Notes: generated from the letters alone by a model not told the origin. A DNA stretch of 64,000 nt from Microbacterium aurum (GCF_016907815.1 NZ_JAFBCQ010000001.1:2604001-2668000); one strand, 5' to 3'. Counted from the first letter of the stretch, positions 42,767-52,359 are shown. Numbers and translations are program-made.

Positions 42767-44415
42767 CCTGGATCGTGTCACCGTCGGGTGATTTCGCGGG
42801 TTGAGGATCGTTGAGGCTTGATTTTCCGGGGGTGTTGGTGCCTCGTGCGGGGCACTAACGGCGTCGATCTAGACTCGCTCGGTGGGGTGGTTCGTGCGGA
42901 AGGTGCGCACCGCGTCGGGTGCGACGGCGGTGCAGATCGCGTCGAAGACCCGTGGTGTGCGGACGATCGTGGAGCACCTCGGCTCCGCGCACGACGATGA
43001 GCAGCTCGCGGTGCTGGTCGCGATCGCGCGGGAGCGGATCGCGGAGCTGGCCGGGCATGTCCCGTTCGATCTGGACGGGCTGGGCGCGACGCCGCCGGCC
43101 ACGACCGCGCCGACGGTGACCGGGTCGAGGTCCAGGTTGTTGTGGGATGTCCTCGAGGACGCCTACGCCCGTCTCGGGTTCGACGCGGTCGGCAACGACA
43201 CATTCAAGAAGCTGGTCCTGGCCCGCGTCGTCGAGCCGACCAGCAAGGCGGACACGCTGCGGGTGTGGGACGAGCTCGGTGTCCCGGGTGCGCCGTCGCT
43301 GTCGACCGTGTGGCGGACCCTCGCCCGCAGCGTTGAGCAGGACTGGCGGTCGAAGATCGCCGCCGCAGCCTACGCGCATGCGACCCGATCTGGCCCGCTC
43401 ACCGTCGTGCTCTACGACGTCACCACCCTCTACTTCGAGGCGGAGCGTGAAGACAAGCTCCGCAAGGTCGGGATGAGCAAAGAGCGCCGCGTCGACCCGC
43501 AGATCCTCGTCGGCCTCCTCGTGGACCAGGGCGGGTTCCCCCTCGAAGTCCACGAGTTCGCGGGCAACAGGGGCGAGACTCTCACCCTGCTGCCCGTCCT
43601 CGACCAGTTCCGCGAACGTCACTCCGCGACCGAGGTCGTGGTCGTCGCGGACGCCGGCATGCTGTCCGCAGCGAACCTGAACCGGCTGGAGGACGCCGGG
43701 TTCGGTTTCATCGTCGGCTCCCGCACCTCCTCCGCGCCATACGATCTCGCCGAGCACTACGCGACCGTCGGGAACATCGTCACCGATGGGGAGACGGTCG
43801 AGACCACCCGAACCATGGGTGCGGGTGTGAACGCGCGGGAGCGGCGAGTGGTGTGGCAGTACTCCCACAAGCGGAAGATCCGCGACAACATCACGTTGAA
43901 CAAGCAGATCGAACGCGCCGAGCAGATCGCTGCCGGCACCCGCCCGGCGAAGAAGGACCGGTTCGTCACCCTCGGCACCAAGCCCGGCGTGAACTGGGCA
44001 AGAGTCGAGAAGGCCCGCGAATACATCGGCCTCAAGGGGTACGTCACCAACCTCAGCACCGCGACGGCTTCCGCTGCAGAGATCGTGGCGGCCTACCATG
44101 ACCTGTTCCAGGTCGAGGCGACGTTCCGGATGGCAAAGACCGACCTGCGGGCGAGGCCGATGTTCGCGTCGACCGCGGACTCGATCCACGCGCACCTCAC
44201 CGTCGTGTTCTGCGCTCTCGCGATCAGCCGGCACCTCTACAAGACCACCGGCGTGACGGTCCGCCGTATCGTCCGCGCGCTGCGCCCGCTGCGTGACGTC
44301 ACGATCACCATCGACGGACACGAACTCACCGCGACCACCCCGCCAACGGGGGAAGCCGCCGACATCATCGCCGCACTCCGGCCGGGCGTGGGGCACTAAA
44401 CTGACACGATCCAGG
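42767..44415 (+). mobile_element. Complete insertion sequence, IS1634-like, 1649 bp
   Basis: Perfect 14-bp terminal inverted repeats: cctggatcgtgtca at 42767-42780 and its complement at 44402-44415. It is flanked by the 5-bp direct repeat CCTGA at 42762-42766 and 44416-44420. It encodes one intact transposase, with a leaderless-type promoter (TAGACT at 42870-42875, six bases before the GTG). Both ends, the gene and the target duplication are intact, so the insertion looks recent and the element possibly active. Removing it restores a CCTGAGCCTGTCGAAGGG sequence. Confidence 0.9.
42882..44399 (+). CDS. IS1634-family-like DDE transposase
   Basis: 505 aa, GTG start. The N-terminus FVRKVRTASGATAVQIASK is characteristic of this group. 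A DDE catalytic triad is proposed: Asp179 in VVLYDVTTLYFEAE, Asp257 in VVVADAGMLS, and Glu412 in FQVEATFRMAKTD; the Y(x6)E(x6)K spacing around Glu412 fits the YREK signature of IS4-superfamily enzymes, although the Arg is not obvious. The stop TAA lies just inside the right inverted repeat. The family assignment (IS1634/IS1549 group) is by recognition; the length is typical. No frameshift or truncation is visible. Confidence 0.88.
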   Translation: MGWFVRKVRTASGATAVQIASKTRGVRTIVEHLGSAHDDEQLAVLVAIARERIAELAGHVPFDLDGLGATPPATTAPTVTGSRSRLLWDVLEDAYARLGFDAVGNDTFKKLVLARVVEPTSKADTLRVWDELGVPGAPSLSTVWRTLARSVEQDWRSKIAAAAYAHATRSGPLTVVLYDVTTLYFEAEREDKLRKVGMSKERRVDPQILVGLLVDQGGFPLEVHEFAGNRGETLTLLPVLDQFRERHSATEVVVVADAGMLSAANLNRLEDAGFGFIVGSRTSSAPYDLAEHYATVGNIVTDGETVETTRTMGAGVNARERRVVWQYSHKRKIRDNITLNKQIERAEQIAAGTRPAKKDRFVTLGTKPGVNWARVEKAREYIGLKGYVTNLSTATASAAEIVAAYHDLFQVEATFRMAKTDLRARPMFASTADSIHAHLTVVFCALAISRHLYKTTGVTVRRIVRALRPLRDVTITIDGHELTATTPPTGEAADIIAALRPGVGH

Positions 44416-44489
44416 CCTGAGCCTGTCGAAGGGTGACGCACAGGTGATGGTCGTTCGCGAGCTGAGCTTGAGCAGAGCTAAGTCCGCGG
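44416..44489 (+). repeat. Right flank of the IS: CCTGAGCCTGTCGAAGGG repeat and right copy of duplicated tract
   Basis: Begins with the target duplication CCTGA, continues GCCTGTCGAAGGGTGACGCA, then carries a diverged copy (44435-44489) of the tract at 42716-42757. Joined to the left flank without the IS, it reads GGTCCCTGAGCCTGTCGAAGGG, a short sequence dispersed through many bacterial genomes. Confidence 0.6.
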
Positions 44490-44495
44490 GCACAG

Positions 44496-45296
44496 CTAGC
44501 CGGCGACGGCGTCGAAGCTCTCCCTGAAGCGGTCTGCGGCGGCCCCGCCGAATAGCGGCGGCTCGCCCGTCGGGGGTCCGTCGACAACGTCGGCCACGAC
44601 TGCCGTGACGTTGTCGCGTGACCCGGCCTGCAGCGCGGCGGCGACCACCAGCTGAGCCGCGACAGCGGGATCGTCGGCGCTCGCGACGACGGCCGCGATC
44701 GCGTCATCCGGCAGGTAGTCGCTCACCCCGTCGCTGCAGAGCAGCCAACGGTCGTGGCGCACCGGGATGCGCGTGCTGATCCGCACCAGGTCATCGGCGT
44801 CGCCGCGGAGCGACGCGGTGATGATGTTGCGGCGCGGGTGCGTCATGGCATCCTCTTCGCGGACGATCCCGTGCTCGACGAGAACCTGCACGAACGAGTC
44901 GTCACGGGTCTGCCGCGTCAGGTGTCCTTCCCGCAGGAGGTACGCGCGAGAGTCGCCCGTGTGCGCGAGGAGGAGCGCACCGGCACGGGTGAACCACACG
45001 CCGGTGAACGTCGTGGCCATACCGGCCAGTGCCGGATCACGGCGCACGTGCGCGGCGAGGTCCCAGTTGGCGGCGCGGATGCGGACGGCGAGCTCGGCGG
45101 CATCCGCCACCGACGCCCCGCCGGAGACGAGACGGTGCACGAGCGCCGCCGAGGCGAGATCACCGGCCGGGCCGCCGCCGACACCGTCAGCGACACCCGC
45201 TCCCCACGAGGCCGCGAAGGCGGCATCCTGATTCGTCTCGCGATACTCGCCGACGTCGCTGGCGATGCCTGCGCGCAGCGACAGACCCATCACCAC
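44496..45296 (-). CDS. PP2C-type serine/threonine protein phosphatase
   Basis: 266 aa. Motifs of the PPM family: IASDVGEYRETNQDAAFAAS near the N-terminus, GAGVADGVGGGPAGDLAS (first metal Asp), LLLAHTGDSRAYLLREGHL, WLLCSDGVSDYLPDD, and GSRDNVTAVVADVVDG with the last metal Asp. Catalytic metal ligands are all present. No membrane segment is seen, so it differs from the PstP type. Start could be either GTG at 45296 or 45293, or the ATG at 45290. It lies between ctaF and the insertion sequence, splitting the two halves of the respiratory cluster. No kinase gene is adjacent. Confidence 0.9.
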   Translation of the reverse strand: MVMGLSLRAGIASDVGEYRETNQDAAFAASWGAGVADGVGGGPAGDLASAALVHRLVSGGASVADAAELAVRIRAANWDLAAHVRRDPALAGMATTFTGVWFTRAGALLLAHTGDSRAYLLREGHLTRQTRDDSFVQVLVEHGIVREEDAMTHPRRNIITASLRGDADDLVRISTRIPVRHDRWLLCSDGVSDYLPDDAIAAVVASADDPAVAAQLVVAAALQAGSRDNVTAVVADVVDGPPTGEPPLFGGAAADRFRESFDAVAG

Positions 45297-45342
45297 GATG
45301 GTTCCTGCACCGTTCCCGTCGAAGCCTCGACCCGCCGACCGA

Positions 45343-45777
45343 TCAGCGTGCGAAGTATCCGCGGTAGTACTCGTACACCCAGCCGACGATCGCGACGACG
45401 AAGAGGGCGAGGCCGATGGGCAGCAGGAAGGTGCCCACCGCGAGGCCGAGGATGCCGAGGGATGCCGACAGCGCGAGCACGAGCGGCCACCACGACCACG
45501 GGCTGAACTCGCCCATCTCGGGGTCGCCGTCGTCGATGTCCGCCGTCAGGACGTCCTCGGGCAGCTCACCGCCCTGCGCGCGGTGCACACGGTCGACGTA
45601 GAAGGCGATCATCACCGACATGAACGCCGTGAACAGCAGGGCCACGGTGCCGACCCACTCGATCGCGTGGAACCACGGACGGTCTGAGTGCTCGATGATG
45701 TTCCAGCCGGTGTAGATCCCGGTCACCAGCAGGAAGAACGCGGCGAGGATCCACCAGAGGTTGACGTTGGTCTTCAC
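45343..45777 (-). CDS. ctaF: Cytochrome c oxidase subunit IV
   Basis: 144 aa, GTG start directly abutting the ctaD stop (TAAGTG). It is the small actinobacterial subunit IV with four hydrophobic segments: WWILAAFFLLVTGIYTGW, VALLFTAFMSVMIAFYVDRV, then after an acidic loop LVLALSASLGILGLAV and LALFVVAIVGWVYEYYRGYF. The aromatic-rich end and acidic DIDDGDPEMGEFSPWSWWP loop are typical. It has no redox centre and probably stabilises the aa3 complex. It ends the ctaC-ctaD-ctaF unit. Confidence 0.93.
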   Translation of the reverse strand: MKTNVNLWWILAAFFLLVTGIYTGWNIIEHSDRPWFHAIEWVGTVALLFTAFMSVMIAFYVDRVHRAQGGELPEDVLTADIDDGDPEMGEFSPWSWWPLVLALSASLGILGLAVGTFLLPIGLALFVVAIVGWVYEYYRGYFAR

Positions 45778-47544
45778 TTACTTGACCTCTCCATCGGCCA
45801 CATCGACCACGGGCGCGTCGGGGGCGTCCTTGGCAGGACCGACACCGACCGGCACGGCCGCCTCAGGGTGGTTCAGGTCGAACGCGGGACGCTCGCTGCG
45901 GATCCGCGGGATCGACGTGAAGTTATGGCGCGGCGGCGGGCAGCTGGTCGCCCACTCGAGCGATCCGCCGTAGCCCCACGGGTCGTTGACGGTGACGCGC
46001 GGCGCCTTGCGGGCCGTCAGCCACACGTTCAGGAAGAACGGGATCATCGACGCGCCCAGCAGCATCGCACCCACGGTGGAGACCTGGTTCTGCCAGGTCC
46101 AGCCGTCGGCCGCGGCATAGTCCGCGTAGCGGCGCACCATGCCGTCCACGCCCAGCCAGTGCTGGATGAGGAAGGTCATGTGGAAGCCGATGAACAGCAT
46201 CCAGAAGTGGACCATGCCGAGACGCTCGTTGAGCATGCGGCCCGTCCACTTCGGCCACCAGAAGTAGAAGCCCGCGAACATCGCGAACACGACCGTGCCG
46301 AACACGACGTAGTGGAAGTGGGCGACCACGAAGTACGAGTCGGACAGGTGGAAGTCCAGCGGCGGCGAGGCGAGGATGACACCGGTGAGGCCACCGAAGA
46401 CGAACGAGACGAGGAAGCCGAGCGCGAACACCATGGGCGTCTCGAACGTCACCGATCCTCGCCACATCGTACCGATCCAGTTGAAGATCTTCACACCCGT
46501 CGGCACCGCGATGAGCATCGTCATCAGCGCGAAGAACGGCAGCAGCACCGACCCTGTGACGTACATGTGGTGAGCCCACACCGACACCGACAGCGCCGCG
46601 ATGGCGATCGTCGCGTAGACGAGGGTCTTGTACCCGAAGATCGGCTTGCGGCTGAACACCGGGAAGATCTCCGAGACGATGCCGAAGAACGGCAGCGCGA
46701 TGATGTACACCTCGGGGTGGCCGAAGAACCAGAACAGGTGCTGCCACAGCAGGACGCCGCCGTTGGCCGGGTCGTAGATGTGGGCACCCAGCACGCGGTC
46801 GGCGGCGGCAGCCAGCATCGCCGCGGCCAGCACGGGGAAGGCCATGAGGATCAGGATGCTGGTGACCAGCGTGTTCCACGAGAAGATCGGCAGGCGCCAC
46901 ATGGTCATGCCGGGGGCGCGCATCGTGATGATCGTCGTGATGAAGTTGACGGCACCCAGGATGGTTCCGAAGCCGGACATGCCGAGCCCCAGCATCCACA
47001 GGTTGCCGCCGGCACCCGGCGAGAACGTCGCCCCGGCCAGCGGCTGGTAGGCGAACCAACCGAACGCGGCAGCGCCCTGCGGGGTGAGGAAGCCGGCCAC
47101 CGCGATCAGCGAGCCGAAGAGGAACAGCCAGAAGGCGAACGCGTTCAGACGCGGGAAAGCGACGTCGGGCGCACCGATCTGCAGCGGCAGGATCGCGTTG
47201 GCGAAGCCCGCGAACAGCGGCGTCGCGAACATCAGCAGCATGATCGTGCCGTGCATCGTGAACAGCTGGTTGTACTGCTCCTTCGTGGGAAGGATCTGCA
47301 TGCCCGGCTCGAACAGCTCGGCGCGGATGATGAGCGCCATCACACCGCCGAGCAGGAAGAACAGCACCGACGCGATGAGGTACATGTACCCGATCGTCTT
47401 GTGGTCAGTGGAGGTGATCCACTTGACGATGATGTTGCCCTTCTGCTCCACGCGGGTCGAGCTCATGAGCGCGGCCTGGCGGGGCGGAAGAGTGGTGGGA
47501 CGCCCCGAGGTATCCGCCTGAAGGGGGATCGTCGTCGTCGCCAT
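45778..47544 (-). CDS. ctaD: Cytochrome c oxidase subunit I (aa3 type)
   Basis: 588 aa, twelve transmembrane helices expected. It carries haem a, haem a3 and CuB. The low-spin haem His is in [13 protein letters not shown]. CuB ligands are in [19 protein letters not shown] (His-Tyr pair) and YVTGSVLLP with the HHMY His pair just before. [22 protein letters not shown] holds the haem a/a3 His pair. [20 protein letters not shown] contributes the K-channel side. Oxygen is reduced here with proton pumping. ATG overlaps the ctaC stop; the next gene ctaF follows without spacing. Confidence 0.98.
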   Translation of the reverse strand: MATTTIPLQADTSGRPTTLPPRQAALMSSTRVEQKGNIIVKWITSTDHKTIGYMYLIASVLFFLLGGVMALIIRAELFEPGMQILPTKEQYNQLFTMHGTIMLLMFATPLFAGFANAILPLQIGAPDVAFPRLNAFAFWLFLFGSLIAVAGFLTPQGAAAFGWFAYQPLAGATFSPGAGGNLWMLGLGMSGFGTILGAVNFITTIITMRAPGMTMWRLPIFSWNTLVTSILILMAFPVLAAAMLAAAADRVLGAHIYDPANGGVLLWQHLFWFFGHPEVYIIALPFFGIVSEIFPVFSRKPIFGYKTLVYATIAIAALSVSVWAHHMYVTGSVLLPFFALMTMLIAVPTGVKIFNWIGTMWRGSVTFETPMVFALGFLVSFVFGGLTGVILASPPLDFHLSDSYFVVAHFHYVVFGTVVFAMFAGFYFWWPKWTGRMLNERLGMVHFWMLFIGFHMTFLIQHWLGVDGMVRRYADYAAADGWTWQNQVSTVGAMLLGASMIPFFLNVWLTARKAPRVTVNDPWGYGGSLEWATSCPPPRHNFTSIPRIRSERPAFDLNHPEAAVPVGVGPAKDAPDAPVVDVADGEVK

Positions 47545-48449
47545 CAGTGTTCTCCCTCGGAGGTTGAGGATGCGCCCGTGCCGGGCAAGTTCTGCAGACG
47601 GTCGTACGCGTCGTTGATGTCGCCGGTCTGGTCAGCCGCCCGCAGCGACTCCAGGTACTGCTCGTACTCGGCGGGCTCGACGACCTTGACCTTGAACAGC
47701 ATCATCGAGTGGTACTGGCCGCACAGCTCCGCGCACTTGCCGTCGTACTCGCCCACGCGCGTCGGCGTGAAGGACCAGTAGTTGTCCTTGCCGATGTACA
47801 TGTCCTTCTTGTAGAGGAAGTCGATGATCCAGAAGGAGTGGATGACATCGCGCGAGACGAGCTTGAGCTTGACGGTCTCGTTGACCGGCAGCACCAGCGT
47901 CGGCAGCTCGGTGGTGATGTTGCCCTGCGCGTCGGTCTGCGCCTGGACACCCATGGTCCACACCGCGTCGTCACCGGCCTCGCAGTTGGCGGTGTCGTCG
48001 TTGTACTGGAAGTCCCAGGCCCACTGCTTGCCGATCGCGGTGACGCAGACGTCGGGGTCGTCGTACTGCGTCTCGAGGATGGCCTGGTCGCGCGCCGTGA
48101 AGGCGAAGAAGCCGAGCACGAGGATCAGCGGCACGACCGTGTAGAAGATCTCGACCGGCATGTTGTAGCGCAGCTGCACCGGCAGACCGGTCTGGCCGCG
48201 GCGGCGACGGTAGACGATCGCCGCCCAGCCCATCAGCGCCCACGTGATGACACCGACCGCGAGGAGCACGATCCATGAGTTCACCCAGAGGCCCGACACC
48301 ATCTCGGTGTGGTTGGTCGCCTGGGTACCGTCGTCCGTGAAGCCGGGCAGATAGCCGTTCAGCTCGGTCGGCGTGCAGGCAGCGAGCGCGATCGCGGTGG
48401 CGATCCCGATCGGGATGACGGCGAGCCGGAGTCGGCGTTTGACGCGCAC
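47544..48449 (-). CDS. ctaC: Cytochrome c oxidase subunit II
   Basis: 301 aa from the GTG at 48449, chosen because GAAAGG lies six bases upstream and the product then opens with a lipoprotein signal ending LAAC. Two transmembrane helices follow ([21 protein letters not shown] and [19 protein letters not shown]). The CuA site is in [20 protein letters not shown], with the upstream His in [10 protein letters not shown]. It receives electrons from QcrC. Downstream ctaD and ctaF are tightly coupled. The unit faces ctaE-qcrCAB, with the IS and PP2C genes between. Confidence 0.97.
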   Translation of the reverse strand: MRVKRRLRLAVIPIGIATAIALAACTPTELNGYLPGFTDDGTQATNHTEMVSGLWVNSWIVLLAVGVITWALMGWAAIVYRRRRGQTGLPVQLRYNMPVEIFYTVVPLILVLGFFAFTARDQAILETQYDDPDVCVTAIGKQWAWDFQYNDDTANCEAGDDAVWTMGVQAQTDAQGNITTELPTLVLPVNETVKLKLVSRDVIHSFWIIDFLYKKDMYIGKDNYWSFTPTRVGEYDGKCAELCGQYHSMMLFKVKVVEPAEYEQYLESLRAADQTGDINDAYDRLQNLPGTGASSTSEGEH

Positions 48450-48594
48450 GGTGCACCTTTCGGGGTCATGAAGGTCGAACACCTTCAGTCTAGGGCAACC
48501 TCCCACCCGATTCAGGCCATCCGCCCAGGATGTCAACCACTATCGGAGGGGCCGGAGGCCCGGATCCGCGCGTGCGCGGCGGAGCGGGAGCCGC

Positions 48595-48963
48595 TCAGTG
48601 GAAGCTGTCGCCGCAGGCGCAGCTGCCGGCCGCGTTGGGGTTGTCGATCGTGAACCCCTGCTCCGAGATGGTGTCCTTGAAGTCGATCGTGGCGCCGTCC
48701 AGATACGGCACCGACATGTCGTCGACGATGACCTCGACGCCGTCGAAGTCGACCGCCTGGTCGCCGTCGAGGAACCGCTCGTCGAAGTAGAGCTGGTAGA
48801 TGAGCCCCGAGCATCCGCCGGGCTGAACGGCCACGCGCAGACGCAGATCGTCGCGGTTCTCCTGCTGCAGCAGGCTCTTGACCTTCTCGGCTGCCGCATC
48901 GGTGAGCAGCACGCCGTGCGCCTTGGCGTCGGTCGTCGGGATGGGCGTCGCGATGTCGGTCAT
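48595..48963 (-). CDS. erpA: Iron-sulfur cluster insertion protein (HesB/IscA/ErpA family)
   Basis: 122 aa. A-type carrier that delivers Fe-S clusters. The three conserved Cys are in GGCSGLIYQLYF and the C-terminal SCACGDSFH. Length is slightly above the usual because of a short N-terminal extension (TDIATPIPTTDAKAHG). GGAGG lies before the ATG. It is upstream of ctaC on the same strand, a conserved neighbourhood in actinobacteria, perhaps linked to maturation of the Rieske centre. Confidence 0.93.
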   Translation of the reverse strand: MTDIATPIPTTDAKAHGVLLTDAAAEKVKSLLQQENRDDLRLRVAVQPGGCSGLIYQLYFDERFLDGDQAVDFDGVEVIVDDMSVPYLDGATIDFKDTISEQGFTIDNPNAAGSCACGDSFH

Positions 48964-49041
48964 GGGTGCCTCCGCAGGGTGTCAGGCCGCACGTCCGGAA
49001 CCGGGCGCGCGCGGTGCGATGTGCTCGATTCTACCGCCGCG

Positions 49042-50469
49042 TCACGACGCCGTGGCGGAATCGAGGCTCTCCAAGAGCAGCGCTTCCGAGACGAGCGCAT
49101 GCCGGAAGGTGTCCAGGTGCAGCGACTCGTTGGGGCTGTGGGCCCGCGCGTGCGGATCTTCGACGCCGGTCACGAGGATCTGCGCGCCGGGGAACTCGCG
49201 CACCAGGTCGGCGATGAACGGGATTGAGCCGCCGACCCCGATGTCCACCGGCGGCACGCCATAGCCCTCTTCCAGCGCCGCGCGGGCGTGGGCAACGGCC
49301 GATCCGCCGGTGTCGACGAGGAACGCGTTGCCGCAGTCGATGTCGCTGAAGCTCAGCTGCGCGCCGAACGGCGCGCGCGCACGGAGGTGCTCCTCGATCG
49401 CCGCGAACGCCTCGCGGGCATCCTGGCCGGGCGCGACCCGCATGCTGATGACGACGGAGACCTCGGGCGAGAGCGTGTTGGAGGCGTTTCGCACGCTCGG
49501 CGCGTCGATGCCGGTGATCGTGATGGAGGGCTTGTTCCAGATGCGACTGAGGATCGTCCCCCTCCCGATGGGGCTGACCCCGTCGGGAAGCCCCGCCTCG
49601 TCGCGGAGGGTCTGCTCGGTGTACTCGGGCGTCTCGGCGTCGCGCTCGTGCACGCCCGCGACCGCCACGGCACCGTCGTCGTCCCACAGCGTGGACAGCA
49701 GCTTGACGGTCGCGAGCATGGCGTCGGGCACGGCACCACCGAACATGCCGGAGTGCGAGGCGTGCTCGAGCGTGCGCACCGTCAGGGTGAAGCGCGCGTT
49801 GCCGCGCAGCGAGACCGTCAGTGCGGGCGTCGCGGCATCCCAATTGCCGGAGTCGGCCACGACGATGACGTCCGCCCGCAACGCGTCGGCGTTCTCGGCG
49901 AGGAACGCAGCGAAGGAGGCGGAGCCCGCCTCCTCCTCCCCCTCGATGAACAGATTGACGCCCAGGTCGAAGTCGGTGCCGACCGCCTCGATCAACGCGC
50001 GCAGCGCGCCCACATGGGCCATGACGCCCGCCTTGTCGTCAGCGGCGCCGCGGCCGTACAGGCGGCCGTCGCGCACCGTCGGCTCGAACGGCGCCGACTC
50101 CCACAGCGATTCGTCGCCCACCGGCTGCACATCGTGGTGGGCGTAGAGCAGGATCGTGGGGCGCCCGTTGCGCGCCGCGCGCGAGGCCAGCACCGCCGGC
50201 ATCCCCTCGGCACCGGTTTCGGGGATCACCGCCGTCGTCACCTCGACGCGGTCGAAGATGCCGAGGTCCGCCAGCAGCGCCTGCACCGCGGTAGCGCTGC
50301 GTTCCACCTCGGCGCGGTCGAAGCCCGGGAAGGCCACCGACGGAATGCGCACCAGGTTTCCGAGGTCTGCCAGCGCCGCGGGCACGGCGGCCTCCGCCGC
50401 GGCGCGCACGGCGGCGCGGCGCGATGCGCCAGGGGTGGACGGGTCGGGCCGGGACGAGGATGCGGACAT
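49042..50469 (-). CDS. M20-family dipeptidase
   Basis: 475 aa from the ATG at 50469. A zinc metallopeptidase of the M20/ArgE/CPG2 type. Metal ligands and catalytic residues: ILLYAHHDVQPVGDESLW (His, Asp), LYGRGAADDKAGVMAHVGAL (bridging Asp), FIEGEEEAGSASF (Glu pair), VIVVADSGNWD, and a His in EFPGAQILVTGVEDPHARAH near the C-terminus. The lid domain begins at about TVSLRGNARFTLTVRTLEHA. TAAGAT (50477-50482 minus) lies seven bases before the ATG, consistent with leaderless expression. Divergent from the DUF3043 gene. Confidence 0.93.
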   Translation of the reverse strand: MSASSSRPDPSTPGASRRAAVRAAAEAAVPAALADLGNLVRIPSVAFPGFDRAEVERSATAVQALLADLGIFDRVEVTTAVIPETGAEGMPAVLASRAARNGRPTILLYAHHDVQPVGDESLWESAPFEPTVRDGRLYGRGAADDKAGVMAHVGALRALIEAVGTDFDLGVNLFIEGEEEAGSASFAAFLAENADALRADVIVVADSGNWDAATPALTVSLRGNARFTLTVRTLEHASHSGMFGGAVPDAMLATVKLLSTLWDDDGAVAVAGVHERDAETPEYTEQTLRDEAGLPDGVSPIGRGTILSRIWNKPSITITGIDAPSVRNASNTLSPEVSVVISMRVAPGQDAREAFAAIEEHLRARAPFGAQLSFSDIDCGNAFLVDTGGSAVAHARAALEEGYGVPPVDIGVGGSIPFIADLVREFPGAQILVTGVEDPHARAHSPNESLHLDTFRHALVSEALLLESLDSATAS

Positions 50470-50555
50470 GCGGGTAATCTTATGGGGCACGAACCGCGCG
50501 CCGCCCGCGGATCGCACCCCGCTCGCAACGCGCCCAGACATCGAGGTTCCACCCC

Positions 50556-51116
50556 GTGGCCAAGAACTCCGCAGCCCCCGACGCCGCCCCCGAGGTCCCC
50601 GCCGGACCCGGCAAGAACCGTCCGACGCCCTCGCGCGCCGAGCAGGAGGCCGCCCGGAAGCGTCCCCTCGTCGCCGACACCAAGGAGGCGCGCGCCCGCG
50701 CGAAGGCCGAGCTCGCCGCCCAGCGCGAGAAGGCCCGCATCGGCATGGCCAACGGCGACGAGAGGTATCTGCCGGTGCGCGACAAGGGCCCGCAGCGCCG
50801 GTTCGTGCGGGACTGGGTCGACTCGGGGTGGCACGCCGGCGAGCTGCTGATGCCGCTCATGCTCGTCGTGATCCTGCTGAACCTCGTGCCCAACACCGCG
50901 ATCGTCTATTACGGCTTCGTCGGGCTGTGGCTGTTCATCATGTTCGTCGTCGTCGACATGATCTTCACCAGCATCCGGGTCAAGAAGCTGGCGCGCGCGA
51001 AGTTCGGCGAGCGCACCGAGAAGGGCCTCGGCTGGTACGCCGCGATGCGCACGATCCAGATGCGCTTCATGCGCCTGCCCAAGCCGCAGGTCAAGCGCGG
51101 CCAGCGCCCGGCCTGA
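50556..51116 (+). CDS. DUF3043 membrane protein
   Basis: 186 aa, GTG start. The N-terminal 60 residues are basic and coiled-coil-like (PTPSRAEQEAARKRPLVADT then KEARARAKAELAAQREKARI). The conserved DERYLPVRDKGPQRRFVRDWVDSGW precedes two transmembrane helices (LLMPLMLVVILLNLV and VGLWLFIMFVVVDMIF). A basic tail follows with FGERTEKGLGWYAAMRTIQMR. The family is actinobacterial and of unknown function. Divergent from the M20 peptidase and convergent with pyrD. Confidence 0.9.
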   Translation: MAKNSAAPDAAPEVPAGPGKNRPTPSRAEQEAARKRPLVADTKEARARAKAELAAQREKARIGMANGDERYLPVRDKGPQRRFVRDWVDSGWHAGELLMPLMLVVILLNLVPNTAIVYYGFVGLWLFIMFVVVDMIFTSIRVKKLARAKFGERTEKGLGWYAAMRTIQMRFMRLPKPQVKRGQRPA

Positions 51117-51278
51117 GCGCCCGCTCCCCCGTCGCGGTGGCCGCGGCATCCGTCGCCGCCTCCCTCGCCGCCGGGATCATGCGCGGCGCGGCGCGCTCAA
51201 CCGACGCACAGCGCGCCTACCCGCCGCTACAACAGCAACGTGCGACGGACGACGGCAGCGCAGGCGACCGCGACGCCG

Positions 51279-52307
51279 TCAGTCGCGCGCGGCGAGCAGC
51301 CCTCGGTTGATCTGACGCGCCCACAGCGGCCCGCGGTAGATGAAGGCGGTGTAGCCCTGGACGAGGGTCGCCCCGGCATCCAGCCGCTCCTGGACATCGG
51401 CGGCGGTCTCCACTCCCCCGGCTGCGATGACGCAGAAATCCTCCGGCACCGCGGCGCGGACGATGCGCAGCACCTCCAGCGCGCGCGCCTTCAGCGGCGC
51501 ACCCGACAACCCACCCGCCCCCATCGCCGCGACGGCGGCCGCCGGGGTGCGCAGCCCCTCGCGCTCGATCGTCGTGTTGGTCGCGACGATGCCCGACAGC
51601 CCCGCATCCACCGCGAGGCGGGCGATGGCGGACACCTCGTCGTCGGGCAGGTCAGGGGCGATCTTCACGAGCAGCGGCGTCGTACCCGCGGCATCCCGCA
51701 CCGCCTCCAACAGGGGCCGGAGCGTCTCGACCGCCTGCAGGCCGCGCAGCCCCGGCGTGTTCGGCGAAGACACGTTCACGACGAGGTAGTCGGCCACGGG
51801 CGCGACGAGCTTCGTGCTCGTGACGTAGTCGGCCGTCGCGTGCTCGACGTCGACGATGCGGCTCTTGCCGATGTTCGCGCCCAGCACGGCGCGACGCGGA
51901 TGCCGACGCGAGCGGCGCAGGCGCTGTGCGGCCGCCGCGGCCCCGGCATTGTTGAATCCCATCCGGTTGATGAGCGCGCGATCGGCCACGAGACGGAACA
52001 GCCGCGGCTTGGCGTTTCCGTCCTGCGGCACCGTCGTCACCGTCCCCGCCTCGACGTGACCGAATCCGAGCGCGTACAGCCCCTCGCTCATCACCGCGTT
52101 CTTGTCGAACCCGGCCGCCACGCCGAACGGCGAGTCGAACGCGAGCCCCAGCGCCTCGGTGCGCAGGCGCGGGTCGGGCCGGGTCAGCGCGCGCACGATC
52201 GGGCGCAGCGGCCAGACTCCGAACGCGCGGATCACCGGCACGACGAGATGGTGGGCGCGCTCGGGATCCATGCGCGAGAAGACGGTGCGGAAGATGAGCG
52301 GATACAT
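51279..52307 (-). CDS. pyrD: Dihydroorotate dehydrogenase (quinone), class 2
   Basis: 342 aa. Oxidises dihydroorotate to orotate with FMN, passing electrons to membrane quinone. The N-terminal helix pair (YPLIFRTVFSRMDPERAHHL) is the class 2 membrane-contact extension. FMN and substrate blocks: LAFDSPFGVAAGFDKNA, NRMGFNNAG, LGANIGKSR, VNVSSPNTPGLR (catalytic Ser region), PLLVKIAPDLPDDEV, and VIAAGGVETAADV. TAGGCT lies seven bases before the ATG, so the transcript may start at the gene despite following nrdR by 52 bases. Confidence 0.96.
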   Translation of the reverse strand: MYPLIFRTVFSRMDPERAHHLVVPVIRAFGVWPLRPIVRALTRPDPRLRTEALGLAFDSPFGVAAGFDKNAVMSEGLYALGFGHVEAGTVTTVPQDGNAKPRLFRLVADRALINRMGFNNAGAAAAAQRLRRSRRHPRRAVLGANIGKSRIVDVEHATADYVTSTKLVAPVADYLVVNVSSPNTPGLRGLQAVETLRPLLEAVRDAAGTTPLLVKIAPDLPDDEVSAIARLAVDAGLSGIVATNTTIEREGLRTPAAAVAAMGAGGLSGAPLKARALEVLRIVRAAVPEDFCVIAAGGVETAADVQERLDAGATLVQGYTAFIYRGPLWARQINRGLLAARD

Positions 52308-52359
52308 CGCCTCCAGCCTACGGCGCGGCGGGCATCGGGCCCTGCCGCACCGGCCGTCG

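Noticed and set aside
51117..51278. Short open frame after the DUF3043 gene (GTG at 51137)
   Set aside because: No ribosome-binding site, low-complexity Ala/Arg composition, and it overlaps the pyrD end.
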